In this document: positions 17,887-26,950 of the stretch, one piece after another
Layout: each line of letters starts with the position of its first letter
Position numbering within the stretch: the stretch's first letter is position 1
Origin: a virus
Direction: 5' to 3' (one strand)
DNA: 64,000 nt
IMG/VR virus record: IMGVR_UViG_3300021197_001743
Coordinates: 56,039 to 120,038 of that record
Notes under the pieces: model-generated
Databases searched by the model: none
The model's input: only the letters and a program-made list of their open reading frames with translations
What the model was told of the DNA's origin: nothing
Position numbers and translations under genes: made by a program

Positions 17887-18720
17887 TTGAGTAGAAACAA
17901 AGATCGGCTTGGCGGCCACAAGCCACAACATTCGGAGACACCAACTTTTAATCCATTGAACTTTGTTGCTCCAACCGAATTCGTAGAATTACCATCCAGA
18001 GGAAAGGGATATACCGATGACCACCCTCTTTGTGATGAAGAAACAATTGAGATCAAATTCATGACGGCAAAGGATGAAGACATTCTTACGTCCCACACTC
18101 TCTTGAAAAAAGGAATTGCGATCGATCGCTTCATTCAGAATATCTTGGTTGATAAAACAATTGACCCCGATACACTATTGATCGGTGATAAGAACGCAAT
18201 TTTGGTTGCAGCAAGAGCCAGCGGATATGGTCATGACTATGATGCAACAATAACTTGCCCAGAATGCACGAAGAAGTCGCAATTAATGTTTGATCTCCGG
18301 AGTCCCACCATTATCGGAAACCTAAATGTGGACCAAACAATAGTTTCCGAAGTTTCTCGCGGAAAATACATCACAAAAATGCCTTTGTCTCAATTTCAGA
18401 TTGAATTCCGCTTATTGACCGGCGCAGACGAGAGGTTCCTACAAGATAAGCTAAAAAATATCGCAGATAACAAAGAAGAAAACCTCTTGACAAGTCAATT
18501 CAAGAGAATTATTACATCAATTGAGGGGCATACCGACAGACCGATCATTGATCAATATGTTGATAATATGCCCACCGTTGATTCGAGACACTTCAAGATA
18601 TGTCTCAAAGCAGTAACTCCCAATATTGAAATCAAAGAGACATTCAAATGTCGAGCTTGTTCTTTTGAAAAGGAGGTCGATGTTCCTTTTGGAACTGACT
18701 TTTTTTGGCCTGACCTCTAA
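17887..18720 (+). CDS. baseplate hub assembly protein with zinc-finger pairs (gp26-like)
   Basis: 277 residues starting at TTG, chosen because gaggtgaaa lies immediately upstream and no ATG precedes the conserved region. The segment EFVELPSRGKGYTDDHPL and then EIKFMTAKDEDIL (about residues 25-60) is the landmark of the T4-like baseplate protein family typified by gp26. Two CxxC pairs (TCPECTKK near 120 and KCRACSFE near 258) probably bind one zinc ion. The family acts in hub/baseplate assembly. It follows the tube genes with an 8-base gap, in the same operon as the tape measure. Confidence 0.8.
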   Translation: MSRNKDRLGGHKPQHSETPTFNPLNFVAPTEFVELPSRGKGYTDDHPLCDEETIEIKFMTAKDEDILTSHTLLKKGIAIDRFIQNILVDKTIDPDTLLIGDKNAILVAARASGYGHDYDATITCPECTKKSQLMFDLRSPTIIGNLNVDQTIVSEVSRGKYITKMPLSQFQIEFRLLTGADERFLQDKLKNIADNKEENLLTSQFKRIITSIEGHTDRPIIDQYVDNMPTVDSRHFKICLKAVTPNIEIKETFKCRACSFEKEVDVPFGTDFFWPDL

Positions 18721-18724
18721 ATAT

Positions 18725-18895
18725 ATGGAAGCCGTATATGAGCAATTCTTTCTTCTAAAGCATTTTGGGGGTTGGAGTTTCATTGAGGCGTATAACCTGC
18801 CCGTAGGGCTTCGAGAATGGTTCGTAGGGAGACTTCAAAAGCAATTCGATGACGAAGCCAAGGCAATGGAGAAAGCTCGCAACAAAAGCCGTTAA
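18725..18895 (+). CDS. small conserved tail-module protein
   Basis: 56 residues (EAVYEQFFLLKHFGGWSFIEAYNLPVGLREWFVGRL... in part), starting 4 bases after the previous stop. The Trp/Tyr-rich SFIEAYNLPVGLREWF core predicts a compact helical protein. Its place directly between a gp26-like gene and the tape-measure region is reminiscent of small baseplate chaperone genes in T4-like phages, but I do not recognise the family with certainty. The initiation site is weak, so translational coupling is likely. Confidence 0.7.
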   Translation: MEAVYEQFFLLKHFGGWSFIEAYNLPVGLREWFVGRLQKQFDDEAKAMEKARNKSR

Positions 18896-18923
18896 CGCTT
18901 GTTGCCGAGCATTTCTTTTTTGA

Positions 18924-18937
18924 GACTATTTAAAAAA
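18924..18937 (+). promoter_or_regulatory. candidate late promoter element
   Basis: ACTATTTAAAAAAG in the 59-base gap before the next tail gene. It is the same element as at 7709, 10821 and 13936. Confidence 0.4.
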
Positions 18938-18954
18938 GACAAGAGGGAACAGCT

Positions 18955-19296
18955 GTGATTAAGATCGATCTAACCAATAAAACTCTCAATGAGTCATGGA
19001 TGAAAATGTGGGGATTTTGGAATAAAAAGCTCCTTCAGCACATCTATGGAAAAGATGTGAATATGGTAGCCAATTTAAACGAGGAGAATACCGATTCCTT
19101 GCATTTCTCAATCAAGGGAGAGTATGAAGACGTTAAAGCTTACGCAATGGCTTTAAAGGCCGAATCTGATCACCTGAGAGCATACATTGATCATGGTAAA
19201 GATGCACCTGAGACAAAAGAGGCAAAAACAAAGGCTGACGCTGCCTCAAAAGAATTTGTGAACAAGACCGGTCTCCCATGGCCATTTAAGGATTAA
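18955..19296 (+). CDS. tail-module protein of unknown function
   Basis: 113 residues with a GTG start, supported by an agaggga site 7 bases upstream. The N-terminus (LNESWMKMWGFWNKKLLQHIYGKD) is aromatic and helical, and the C-terminal half is charged and helical, rich in Lys and Ala. It sits directly before the tape measure, the position of tail assembly chaperones in many tailed phages, but no frameshift arrangement is visible and the family is not recognised. Confidence 0.65.
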   Translation: MIKIDLTNKTLNESWMKMWGFWNKKLLQHIYGKDVNMVANLNEENTDSLHFSIKGEYEDVKAYAMALKAESDHLRAYIDHGKDAPETKEAKTKADAASKEFVNKTGLPWPFKD

Positions 19297-19300
19297 TTAA

Positions 19301-21532
19301 ATGGCAACAAAAAAAGAAGTTATAGCGGCCATTAAAGGATTTTCTGCATCCGAAAAGAAAGAAATCAAGGAAGCATTGGGAATATCCGGTGATTCATCAG
19401 ATTTTTCTGGGCTGGATGAGAAAGCACTTGAGCAGCAAAAAGAATATAACAAGGTCTTAAAGGAAACTGCTCAATCGCTTGGAAATGTCTTGGATGCTCG
19501 AAAAGCCGAATACGGTGAATTAGAGGCCACTTTGCGACTGGCAACAGATGAAAACAACAAGCGTATATTCACTGAACAGCAGATAGCTGATATTCGGGCT
19601 GGGCAGATGAATTCTTACACCGATGAGCAAGTCCACCTGAAAGCCATTGCCGATCAATATCGCGACATACACCTGTTAAAAGAAGCAGATAAGCAATACG
19701 GTGAAGACCAAAGAAAGCTTCTTGGGGACATTGCCGGCGGACTAGGGGTCAACATGAAGTTCTCCGAGAGCTTCTTGGGTACTGTTATAAAGGTCGGAGA
19801 TGCATTCAAAGACACAAGCGAGGTTGGACTAAAACAAAGAGAATTGTTGATTGATAACTTTAAGCAAATGTTCAGCTTTGGAAACTTGGCTTATTCAATA
19901 TTCACTAAAGTTGCCGAAGCATCCGCGGGTTTGCTGGTTTCTTTTGATAATGCTCGAGCATCACTAGCCTCAGCCACTGGAGCAGGATACAAATTTGCTG
20001 ATTCAATGTTCGATGCTCAGAGGGAAATGAACCTTCTCGGTATTACAATGGACGAAGCCGGAGCAGCAACAGCAACGTTAGCCGAAAACACATCGATGTT
20101 TGCAAAAATGAGCAATGCTGCAAGGTCAGAGATGATCAAAACCACAGCTGCTCTTGGCAAAATTGGAGTTGATGCAGCAACGGCAGCTGAAACTTTTCAA
20201 TTCTTAAACTTGAACTTGGGCATGACCTCTGAAGAGGCTCTTGGTGTACAAGAAAGTCTTGCCATGATGGGAACATCGATTGGAATTAGTTCAGCTAAGA
20301 TAACCAAAGACTTCAACGCAGCGCTTCCAACCCTTGCCGTATATGGCAAGCAATCAGTTGAGGTGTTTAGTAACTTAGCTGCAGCCGCAAAGTCAGCAGG
20401 AGTTGAGACTTCTGCACTGTTGGGTATCGCAAAACAATTTGATACATTTGCTGGTGCTGCAGAGGGCGTTGGGAAACTAAATGCATTGCTCGGCACGCAA
20501 TTATCAACAACACAGATGTTGATGATGACTGAGGATGAAAGAATCGAAACACTCATTGAGCAAGTTCAAGCTCAAGGTGTTGCCTTTAAAGATATGGATC
20601 GTTTCACTCAAAAAGCAATCGCGGCTGCTGCTGGGATTGACGACATGAACGAGGCCCAAAAGATCTTTGGAATGAACCTCGGAGACTACAAGAAGAACCA
20701 AGAAGAAATGGCGAGAAACGCGGAAGCTCAAGGCAAGTTCGAGGACGCAATAAGAAAAACTGTACCGGTCATGAACCAATTTAAGCTCCTCGCAACAGAA
20801 ATAGTTGCTTCTGTCCAGCCCATGCTGGAGGTTTTAGGTAGCTTAGCAGCAAAATTAACTAAAACACTCCAAGAGATGAACCCAGAAACAAAAGAGTTTA
20901 TAGGCAATCTTGTGCTAGGTGCCACTGGTGCTTTCATGTTATTCAAGGCAGTCAAGCCACTACTAACCATTTTTGGCGTCCTTGGTGGTGCTGGTGGAGC
21001 AGCTGCTGGTGCTGGTGGTGCAGTAGGTGCTGCAGCTAGCATAAGTGCCTTCTCCGGTGCTTTATGGGCTGCCTTGCCGGCTATAGGAGCCGTTGCCTTA
21101 GCCCTTGGTGGTCTATATTTACTTTACAAGGCGGCCACGGCCATTGGGGATTCTTTTGGCGGTAGTACTGCTGCTAGCACCGAAGAGACCGTTGCGCTAG
21201 CTGCAGCCTCCGAGAAGGTTCTGACCAACTTGACCAAGATTGGAGAATCGGACTTTTCTGCGGCAATTGCCGGAATGAATGCTCTGATCATGAAAGCAAA
21301 CGAATTTGATAATTTAAGTCCAAAAGTGACTGCCACCATTGAGAACCTTGCTCTGATTAATGTAGGAAAAGCAACAAGCTCCATAACAGGCGGTGTCATC
21401 ACAGCCAGCGGTGGGAATATCACAGCCAATGTTAAAAACGTATTCAGCAACATGAAAGTCGTTGTAGACATTGGAGGAGAGCAATTTAATGCCAAAGTAA
21501 GAACAATCGCCGCTGACGAGGCTAACAAATAA
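19301..21532 (+). CDS. tape measure protein
   Basis: 743 residues. The first 180 residues are charged and helical (KKEVIAAIKGFSASEKKEIKEAL). The middle (about 190-500) is a long helical repeat with Ala/Met/Gly-rich blocks (TMDEAGAATATLAENTSMF; LGTQLSTTQMLMMTEDERIETL). Residues about 540-620 form two or three hydrophobic segments rich in Ala/Gly (GAAAGAGGAVGAAASISAF; PAIGAVALALGGLYLLYKA), typical of tape measures. These set tail length and leave with the DNA. At roughly 1.5 angstroms per residue a tail near 110 nm would be expected (rule-of-thumb inference). Start codon follows the previous stop by 2 bases. Confidence 0.9.
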   Translation: MATKKEVIAAIKGFSASEKKEIKEALGISGDSSDFSGLDEKALEQQKEYNKVLKETAQSLGNVLDARKAEYGELEATLRLATDENNKRIFTEQQIADIRAGQMNSYTDEQVHLKAIADQYRDIHLLKEADKQYGEDQRKLLGDIAGGLGVNMKFSESFLGTVIKVGDAFKDTSEVGLKQRELLIDNFKQMFSFGNLAYSIFTKVAEASAGLLVSFDNARASLASATGAGYKFADSMFDAQREMNLLGITMDEAGAATATLAENTSMFAKMSNAARSEMIKTTAALGKIGVDAATAAETFQFLNLNLGMTSEEALGVQESLAMMGTSIGISSAKITKDFNAALPTLAVYGKQSVEVFSNLAAAAKSAGVETSALLGIAKQFDTFAGAAEGVGKLNALLGTQLSTTQMLMMTEDERIETLIEQVQAQGVAFKDMDRFTQKAIAAAAGIDDMNEAQKIFGMNLGDYKKNQEEMARNAEAQGKFEDAIRKTVPVMNQFKLLATEIVASVQPMLEVLGSLAAKLTKTLQEMNPETKEFIGNLVLGATGAFMLFKAVKPLLTIFGVLGGAGGAAAGAGGAVGAAASISAFSGALWAALPAIGAVALALGGLYLLYKAATAIGDSFGGSTAASTEETVALAAASEKVLTNLTKIGESDFSAAIAGMNALIMKANEFDNLSPKVTATIENLALINVGKATSSITGGVITASGGNITANVKNVFSNMKVVVDIGGEQFNAKVRTIAADEANK

Positions 21533-21541
21533 AGAGGATGA

Positions 21542-22198
21542 ATGATGGGATTTGAAACAATCAAAAACACTTATGCAAAGACAACTGGTTCTCAGTTAAC
21601 ATTTATATCAGTATTGTCCGATCGGCGAGTTAATTTTTTAGCTTTCTTAACTTCATTTGCTCAAAGCTTTCAATCAGAATGGAATACCGAAACAGTTTAT
21701 GGACGGAATGATCCAATCGCAACGTTCCGAGGTACTACTAGAACCTTGGCTCTGTCTTGGGATGTACCAGCTGGTAATTTAAATGAGGCTAAAGAAAATT
21801 TATTACAATTTAGTGAACTCACCAAAATGATATATCCGGCCTATACTCGAGGCCCTTCTGTTCTTCCCGCGTCATCAGAAGAACCAGAAGGAAAACAAGT
21901 CTCCTCGAACGCCCTTACGCTTTCAAAGTCTCCACTTATAAGATTAAAGTTTGCAAACTTAATTACAGATGCTAGTGGGAAAAAAGATGGTCTACTTGGT
22001 TATATAACTTCTCTCGATTGGAACCCTGTCTTGGATATGGGGATGTTTACGGATAATGGGGAATTGTATCCAAAAGTTGTATCTTTAAATGTTTCCTTTG
22101 GTGTATTACATGAGCATGACTTGGGAACTATACCAGTAGCATCAGGATCGGGCCCCAGCCCCTTCCCAAATTCAGCCAAATTTCCATTCGGAGGATAA
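21542..22198 (+). CDS. baseplate / tail-tube initiator-like protein
   Basis: 218 residues. The motif VYGRNDPIATFRGTTRTLALSWDVPA (split: VYGRNDPIATFRGTTRT, about 51-67) followed by SPLIRLKFANLI and LGYITSLDWNPVLDMGMF and YPKVVSLNVSFGVLHEHDLG is a pattern I associate with small tube-fold baseplate proteins joining the hub to the first tube ring in contractile tails (gp48/gp54 role). It lies between the tape measure and the gp53-like gene, which fits. The exact T4 counterpart is uncertain. Two adjacent ATGs are present; a gagg site is closest to the first. Confidence 0.55.
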   Translation: MMGFETIKNTYAKTTGSQLTFISVLSDRRVNFLAFLTSFAQSFQSEWNTETVYGRNDPIATFRGTTRTLALSWDVPAGNLNEAKENLLQFSELTKMIYPAYTRGPSVLPASSEEPEGKQVSSNALTLSKSPLIRLKFANLITDASGKKDGLLGYITSLDWNPVLDMGMFTDNGELYPKVVSLNVSFGVLHEHDLGTIPVASGSGPSPFPNSAKFPFGG

Positions 22199-22201
22199 GA
22201 C

Positions 22202-22534
22202 ATGTCAAGATACGAAGGAAGATCTCAAGGAATAAACGATAACGAAATGTACAAAGACACTCTGGATGACAGAGGTGTACAGGAAATCCTTCAATACAGA
22301 ACGCCTGTTCTCAAGTTTCCCTCAGAGGAAGATTTTAGAAGGATTCAAACAATCGATCATACATGGATCCAAGGCGACAAGTTTTGGAAACTAGCCGCAA
22401 AACAATATGGTGATCCAAAATTATGGTGGGTCATTGCCCAATTCAACAGAAAACCAACAGAAGGACATTTAAGCCCCGGAGATGTAATTAAGATCCCAAT
22501 CGATCTTGCCGTTGCTTTGGGAGCGTTGACATAA
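22202..22534 (+). CDS. baseplate wedge protein (gp53-like, LysM-like fold)
   Basis: 110 residues. The segment IQTIDHTWIQGDKFWKLAAKQYGDPKLWWVIAQFN, here in part GDKFWKLAAKQYGDPKLWW (residues 60-78), followed by LSPGDVIKIP (92-101), is the classic LysM-like arrangement also seen in gp53 wedge proteins, where it locks neighbouring wedges together. The stop overlaps the start of the large downstream gene (TAATG). Confidence 0.75.
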   Translation: MSRYEGRSQGINDNEMYKDTLDDRGVQEILQYRTPVLKFPSEEDFRRIQTIDHTWIQGDKFWKLAAKQYGDPKLWWVIAQFNRKPTEGHLSPGDVIKIPIDLAVALGALT

Positions 22535-25500
22535 TGTCGGATGTGAGTGAAATACGGAAGGAAGTTGAAGAATTAAAAGCCCTAGTAAACAACTGGAGTG
22601 GCTCTTGGGATGAAATTATCTTCGGCTCGAGGGGTCGCGACAAATTCAAATACGGAATCCTAGATGTCCTAGATACTCGCTTTGCTGATACTTCGACACT
22701 TCTTGGTCTTGCTGGTGCTAATAACTTAGTGATTTGGCAAAACCAGTGGCCGGCCTATAAACTGGCTGTGGAACAAGTGATTAATGAAAATAACCCGTTC
22801 TACGTATGGGAACGGTTCAGTGAGCTTGAACCAAACGAAGAGAAGCGTGGCGGCGAGTATCTGAGGGCACTGAAAGATTCGATTATTGAACAGATAACAA
22901 ACAAGGGACAATCGAGCGATCCAATTGTATTGGACGTGTGGAGAAAAAATCTCATCAAAGGATTGATCGAAAGACAGTCTGGTAAGCTTGATCTATATGG
23001 CGAAGGCTCTGAATACACACTTGAAGACCTCAGACTCAACTCAGGCAGTCCGGATTACTATTCCCCTGAGCTGCAGTGGGCTTATTTCACATCTAATGCT
23101 TTTGATATATATGGATATCGCAATGACGATGAAGAAGCAAGACTCTGGTTTCCAACAGAAGAACTAATAGAAATGAAAGAGTGGCTAGGGCAAATATTGA
23201 GGGCCGTTATTGAAACAGAAGGCGTAGACATAGATGATGTTTTTGATATCGATTTGTTGGGCACTGTTCAAATTGAACTCTACACATTGGAAAAAGCCTA
23301 CAAGGAAGTTTCGGAGGCCATAAGAAACAAAATAAAAGATAGCGAGGATATAGAACTCCAGTTATCTGATGACCAAATAGAATGGTTTCCTAGATTTCAA
23401 TCTGCCACAATGGGGGATTTTTATCTACAAGCTCCCGGGGTCTCTCCAGATGAAGGTGAAGGAAAATTCCCTTTTATTCGCTTCTCACTTATAGGAGAAG
23501 AAAAATGGGATGATCCATTAATTGCTGATATTTATAACCATGGCCCCGTACAATATCCCGGTGTTGAAGGCAGTGTTTTTCAATCAGATAGCTATAAAGA
23601 TTTAATTAAAACATTTGGTGATACTGGTTTTTCAATAGCAACTTATGATTTTAATTATACACCTTCCGTGCCTCAGTCGGGTCTTGAAGAGGGGGTCTGG
23701 GATTGGTTCTGGAGTGCAGAGTATGACGCACTGGACCAAGTCAAGCTCTTATTTAAAAATCAACATTTTTCTTTTCTACTTGAGACAATTACAGATGCTA
23801 ATTCTAGGATAAGCGACGACACACAAGCAAATTTTGCAGAGGAAACATTCAATAAGTGGTTTGATGACAATTTCATCAGCGATCTTTATGGAAGATTACT
23901 TCTCGATAAGGAAATCGAGAGAAGAGTCGAAAAATTTAAGAAACTAGCTGAGGAACTTAAAGATGTTCCGGATGATGGCCCATTGACCGAGGACCAAACA
24001 GCTGAATTAGCTGAAAAAGCCAACAATGCTGGTAATGAAGCCATGCTCCGAGGCTCCGACCCAACTCCAGTAGGAGATACTAAGCTATCGGAAGAAGACA
24101 TAAAGAAAAGAGAAAAGTTTTTTAAACAATGTGCTCTTATATTAAACATGGACTCCTTGAAAGAAGGACTAAGTCAGCAAATAAAACGAAAGGGAAAGCG
24201 CCACAAAAAGAAACCCTTTGGAGGAAGATTTTGGATGGCAGAGTGCGCCGTGGAACAAGAGTTGTTAATTAACAATTTGGTATCTCCGGAAGACGGGAAG
24301 GAGTTTTTCGAGATTCCGCCTCCCGTGGTCAGCAATCTAGTTCCAAAAATAAGACTTTTTCGTGTTGAGAACAATAAAAAGAAGCTTCAGGAGACCGAGT
24401 TTATATTCCCCCAGAGTACTGATATCGATCGTACAAGAGACTACAGCTCTAATCAACCACAGGACCTTGCAATCCCATCTAGTTTTCTTGAGGCACCATT
24501 TGATAAAGGGGATGGTTGTGGTTTAAAAGAATTTTCCTTTGAATTCAACGGAACAAACCCAGCTGAATCCAGAAACGACATCACTGCCAACTTAACGTTG
24601 TATTTTCAAACTTTCACTGACTTTGTTCGTGAAAGAGTAAGTTATAACGGACAGAAATACAGATTTGTTGACCTAATCATTCAGCCAGCTCCGGATAAAG
24701 ATGGGAAAGTGAACGGGGTCAGTGTTATACACCCAAATCAATATGATCCTTCTTTTTACAGGATAAGGGCGGAGGTTGGATATCACTACCCAGATAACAT
24801 GGATGATTTATACAATGATCCTGATAAAAAGCTAAAGTCTGCTATACAAAGAACCAATCGTTCCTTTTTCCTTTGCATGGTAGACCATGACATCAATATC
24901 GACGTCGACGGTTCAGTAACTATTAGCATTTCTTATCGTGCCTATGTGGAGACCGCACTGAAGTCTTTGAGGTTCGATTCTTTATCTACACCAGAATTAA
25001 TCAGCGCGAAAAGAAATAATCTAAGGCTAATTGAGGAACTACTTGATTCCAAAAGCTGCACTATAGACGAGATAAAGGAAATAAAATTAACCGCCGCTGC
25101 CAAGGAAGAAGAGTTAAGAAAGAAAAGCCTTCAATCAATAGTTCAGAGACTCTACGATGATCACAAAATATTCATTGTCAAAGTGGACCCTGATCATGCT
25201 AGGCAATTCAGAGAAAACGGGTCTTTTACAAGCTGCACTCTTACCAATATTAAAGGGGAAAGAATTATTCCTTTTACGCCATCGGATGCGTTAGATAGCA
25301 TTGATGCCGGCAGCTTAATAGATAACATACTTAGTAGTGAACCACCAGATGATTGGAATTACAACAACGAAATCGATAACAACATTCAATATTTCTTTTT
25401 CGGAGATCTTCTTTATACAATTATGGATACAATGTTTGAGCAGGATGGAAAATTTGTGGAAGGCTTGGAAAACACAAGAATTATTCTGGGTAGCTTTGAT

Positions 25501-26949
25501 TATCACCCTTATATCAAGGAGTCCCAAGGCAACACTATTAATATTGCACAAATACCAATCTCTCTAGACTTCTTCACTAAATGGTTTACAGATAACGTTA
25601 TTGCTCAAGGAGAAACTCGTAAATCATTTCCAATCTTAACATTCATAAGGAATTTGTCTAACAATCTACTGCAAACTTCATTATTAGAAACTTGTGTCAA
25701 CAGAGATGTTGAAAAGTCTCTTCGGTTTTCAACAGGGCAAATCAGTGCATATTCTAAAAATGGAAAGGATCCTCTTAACCCTCTGGTTTCTAACGAAATT
25801 CCCATCATTAATACAGATTCACATAGGGGACCAACCGGTGTCCTACCGTTAAGTGGTGATAGCGATAATGAACTGAGAAGCAAGAATAAAATAACAAATT
25901 ATTACAATTATTTAGTCCTAAATGTGCTCGGGAGTTCCTTGTCATATACCGGTAGAGGCGATTATGCTGAAGATGTGAAAGTCGGCCGGTACCATGTTGA
26001 TATTGGATCCAACAAGGGTATCGTAAAGACTGTATCGTTTTCAAAGACAGACATGCAATATATTAGAGAGGCTAGGCTCTTTCAGCAGGGCATTGATGGA
26101 CTACAACAACTAACAAACGTGTACAAAGTTTCTGTTGAAATGTACGGAAATACTCTGTTTTACCCCGGAATGGAGATGTTCATAAACCCATATGGAATTG
26201 GAGGGACAGCACTAGGGTCTCCAACACGAGGTCCTAAATCTTCTTCTGGTCGTTCAATGGCAAACACTTTGGGACTTGGAGGGTATCATACCATAATTTC
26301 AATTAAATCTTCTTTAACGCCCGGGAACTATTCCACAACCATCGAGGCACAGCAATATTATAGCGGTGACGGTCAAGGTAATCCAAACCCAGACGGCGTA
26401 GCACTAAGGAAAGAGAAAGCAAAACGAGCCCAAAGGCTAGAGCAAGAAAGCGCAATTCCGGATGCAACAAATCGAACAGACATACAACAAGACTTCTGCC
26501 GGTCTATACTTCAGTCAGTCCTAGACGGAGACCAAGGAACCACCACGGTCCAATCAATCGAAGAATTCACAGCGGCTGAAGAAGCTCTGGAGCAAGCGGC
26601 CGAGTATCGGTTCGAGAACACGACAACGGAGGCAGTGGCTGGTGAGGTTTATGAGCTGGCGTTTCAGCCAACAGATGATGATGGCAACGACCTTGGTACT
26701 CCTAAAATTTGGCAATATGATTCTGTTCGAAGAAACGACCAAGATGATGGCGGATATTCTATATTCTATGATAGAAGAGGCGACCAAGTAGCTTCTGTTA
26801 CAAAAGGGACTGATGGCGAGGGGAATGAAAAGTGGGTACTAAGAATTAAAGATGTCGGGATTCCATATACCTCAACAGTAGCGCCAATATTTGAAAGTGA
26901 AGAGGCCTTGCAAGCCCGTTTTGATACACTAAGCGAGGAGTCTGAATAA
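22534..26949 (+). CDS. large baseplate / hub structural protein
   Basis: 1471 residues, the longest protein in the window, no confident family. The N-terminal 450 residues are acidic and Trp/Tyr-rich. Residues 470-560 are highly charged and probably coiled. Residues about 640-860 are beta-rich (FSFEFNGTNPAESRNDITANLTLYFQ; ITISISYRAYVETAL in parts). Near 1190-1290 the segment VSVEMYGNTLFYPGMEMFINPYG followed by LGLGGYHTIISIKSSLTPGNYSTTIEAQ (quoted in short pieces) matches the C-terminal pattern of gp27/gpD-type hub proteins, where a spike docks. No lysozyme motif was seen. It starts on the last base of the gp53-like stop. Confidence 0.6.
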   Translation: MSDVSEIRKEVEELKALVNNWSGSWDEIIFGSRGRDKFKYGILDVLDTRFADTSTLLGLAGANNLVIWQNQWPAYKLAVEQVINENNPFYVWERFSELEPNEEKRGGEYLRALKDSIIEQITNKGQSSDPIVLDVWRKNLIKGLIERQSGKLDLYGEGSEYTLEDLRLNSGSPDYYSPELQWAYFTSNAFDIYGYRNDDEEARLWFPTEELIEMKEWLGQILRAVIETEGVDIDDVFDIDLLGTVQIELYTLEKAYKEVSEAIRNKIKDSEDIELQLSDDQIEWFPRFQSATMGDFYLQAPGVSPDEGEGKFPFIRFSLIGEEKWDDPLIADIYNHGPVQYPGVEGSVFQSDSYKDLIKTFGDTGFSIATYDFNYTPSVPQSGLEEGVWDWFWSAEYDALDQVKLLFKNQHFSFLLETITDANSRISDDTQANFAEETFNKWFDDNFISDLYGRLLLDKEIERRVEKFKKLAEELKDVPDDGPLTEDQTAELAEKANNAGNEAMLRGSDPTPVGDTKLSEEDIKKREKFFKQCALILNMDSLKEGLSQQIKRKGKRHKKKPFGGRFWMAECAVEQELLINNLVSPEDGKEFFEIPPPVVSNLVPKIRLFRVENNKKKLQETEFIFPQSTDIDRTRDYSSNQPQDLAIPSSFLEAPFDKGDGCGLKEFSFEFNGTNPAESRNDITANLTLYFQTFTDFVRERVSYNGQKYRFVDLIIQPAPDKDGKVNGVSVIHPNQYDPSFYRIRAEVGYHYPDNMDDLYNDPDKKLKSAIQRTNRSFFLCMVDHDINIDVDGSVTISISYRAYVETALKSLRFDSLSTPELISAKRNNLRLIEELLDSKSCTIDEIKEIKLTAAAKEEELRKKSLQSIVQRLYDDHKIFIVKVDPDHARQFRENGSFTSCTLTNIKGERIIPFTPSDALDSIDAGSLIDNILSSEPPDDWNYNNEIDNNIQYFFFGDLLYTIMDTMFEQDGKFVEGLENTRIILGSFDYHPYIKESQGNTINIAQIPISLDFFTKWFTDNVIAQGETRKSFPILTFIRNLSNNLLQTSLLETCVNRDVEKSLRFSTGQISAYSKNGKDPLNPLVSNEIPIINTDSHRGPTGVLPLSGDSDNELRSKNKITNYYNYLVLNVLGSSLSYTGRGDYAEDVKVGRYHVDIGSNKGIVKTVSFSKTDMQYIREARLFQQGIDGLQQLTNVYKVSVEMYGNTLFYPGMEMFINPYGIGGTALGSPTRGPKSSSGRSMANTLGLGGYHTIISIKSSLTPGNYSTTIEAQQYYSGDGQGNPNPDGVALRKEKAKRAQRLEQESAIPDATNRTDIQQDFCRSILQSVLDGDQGTTTVQSIEEFTAAEEALEQAAEYRFENTTTEAVAGEVYELAFQPTDDDGNDLGTPKIWQYDSVRRNDQDDGGYSIFYDRRGDQVASVTKGTDGEGNEKWVLRIKDVGIPYTSTVAPIFESEEALQARFDTLSEESE

Positions 26950-26950
26950 A

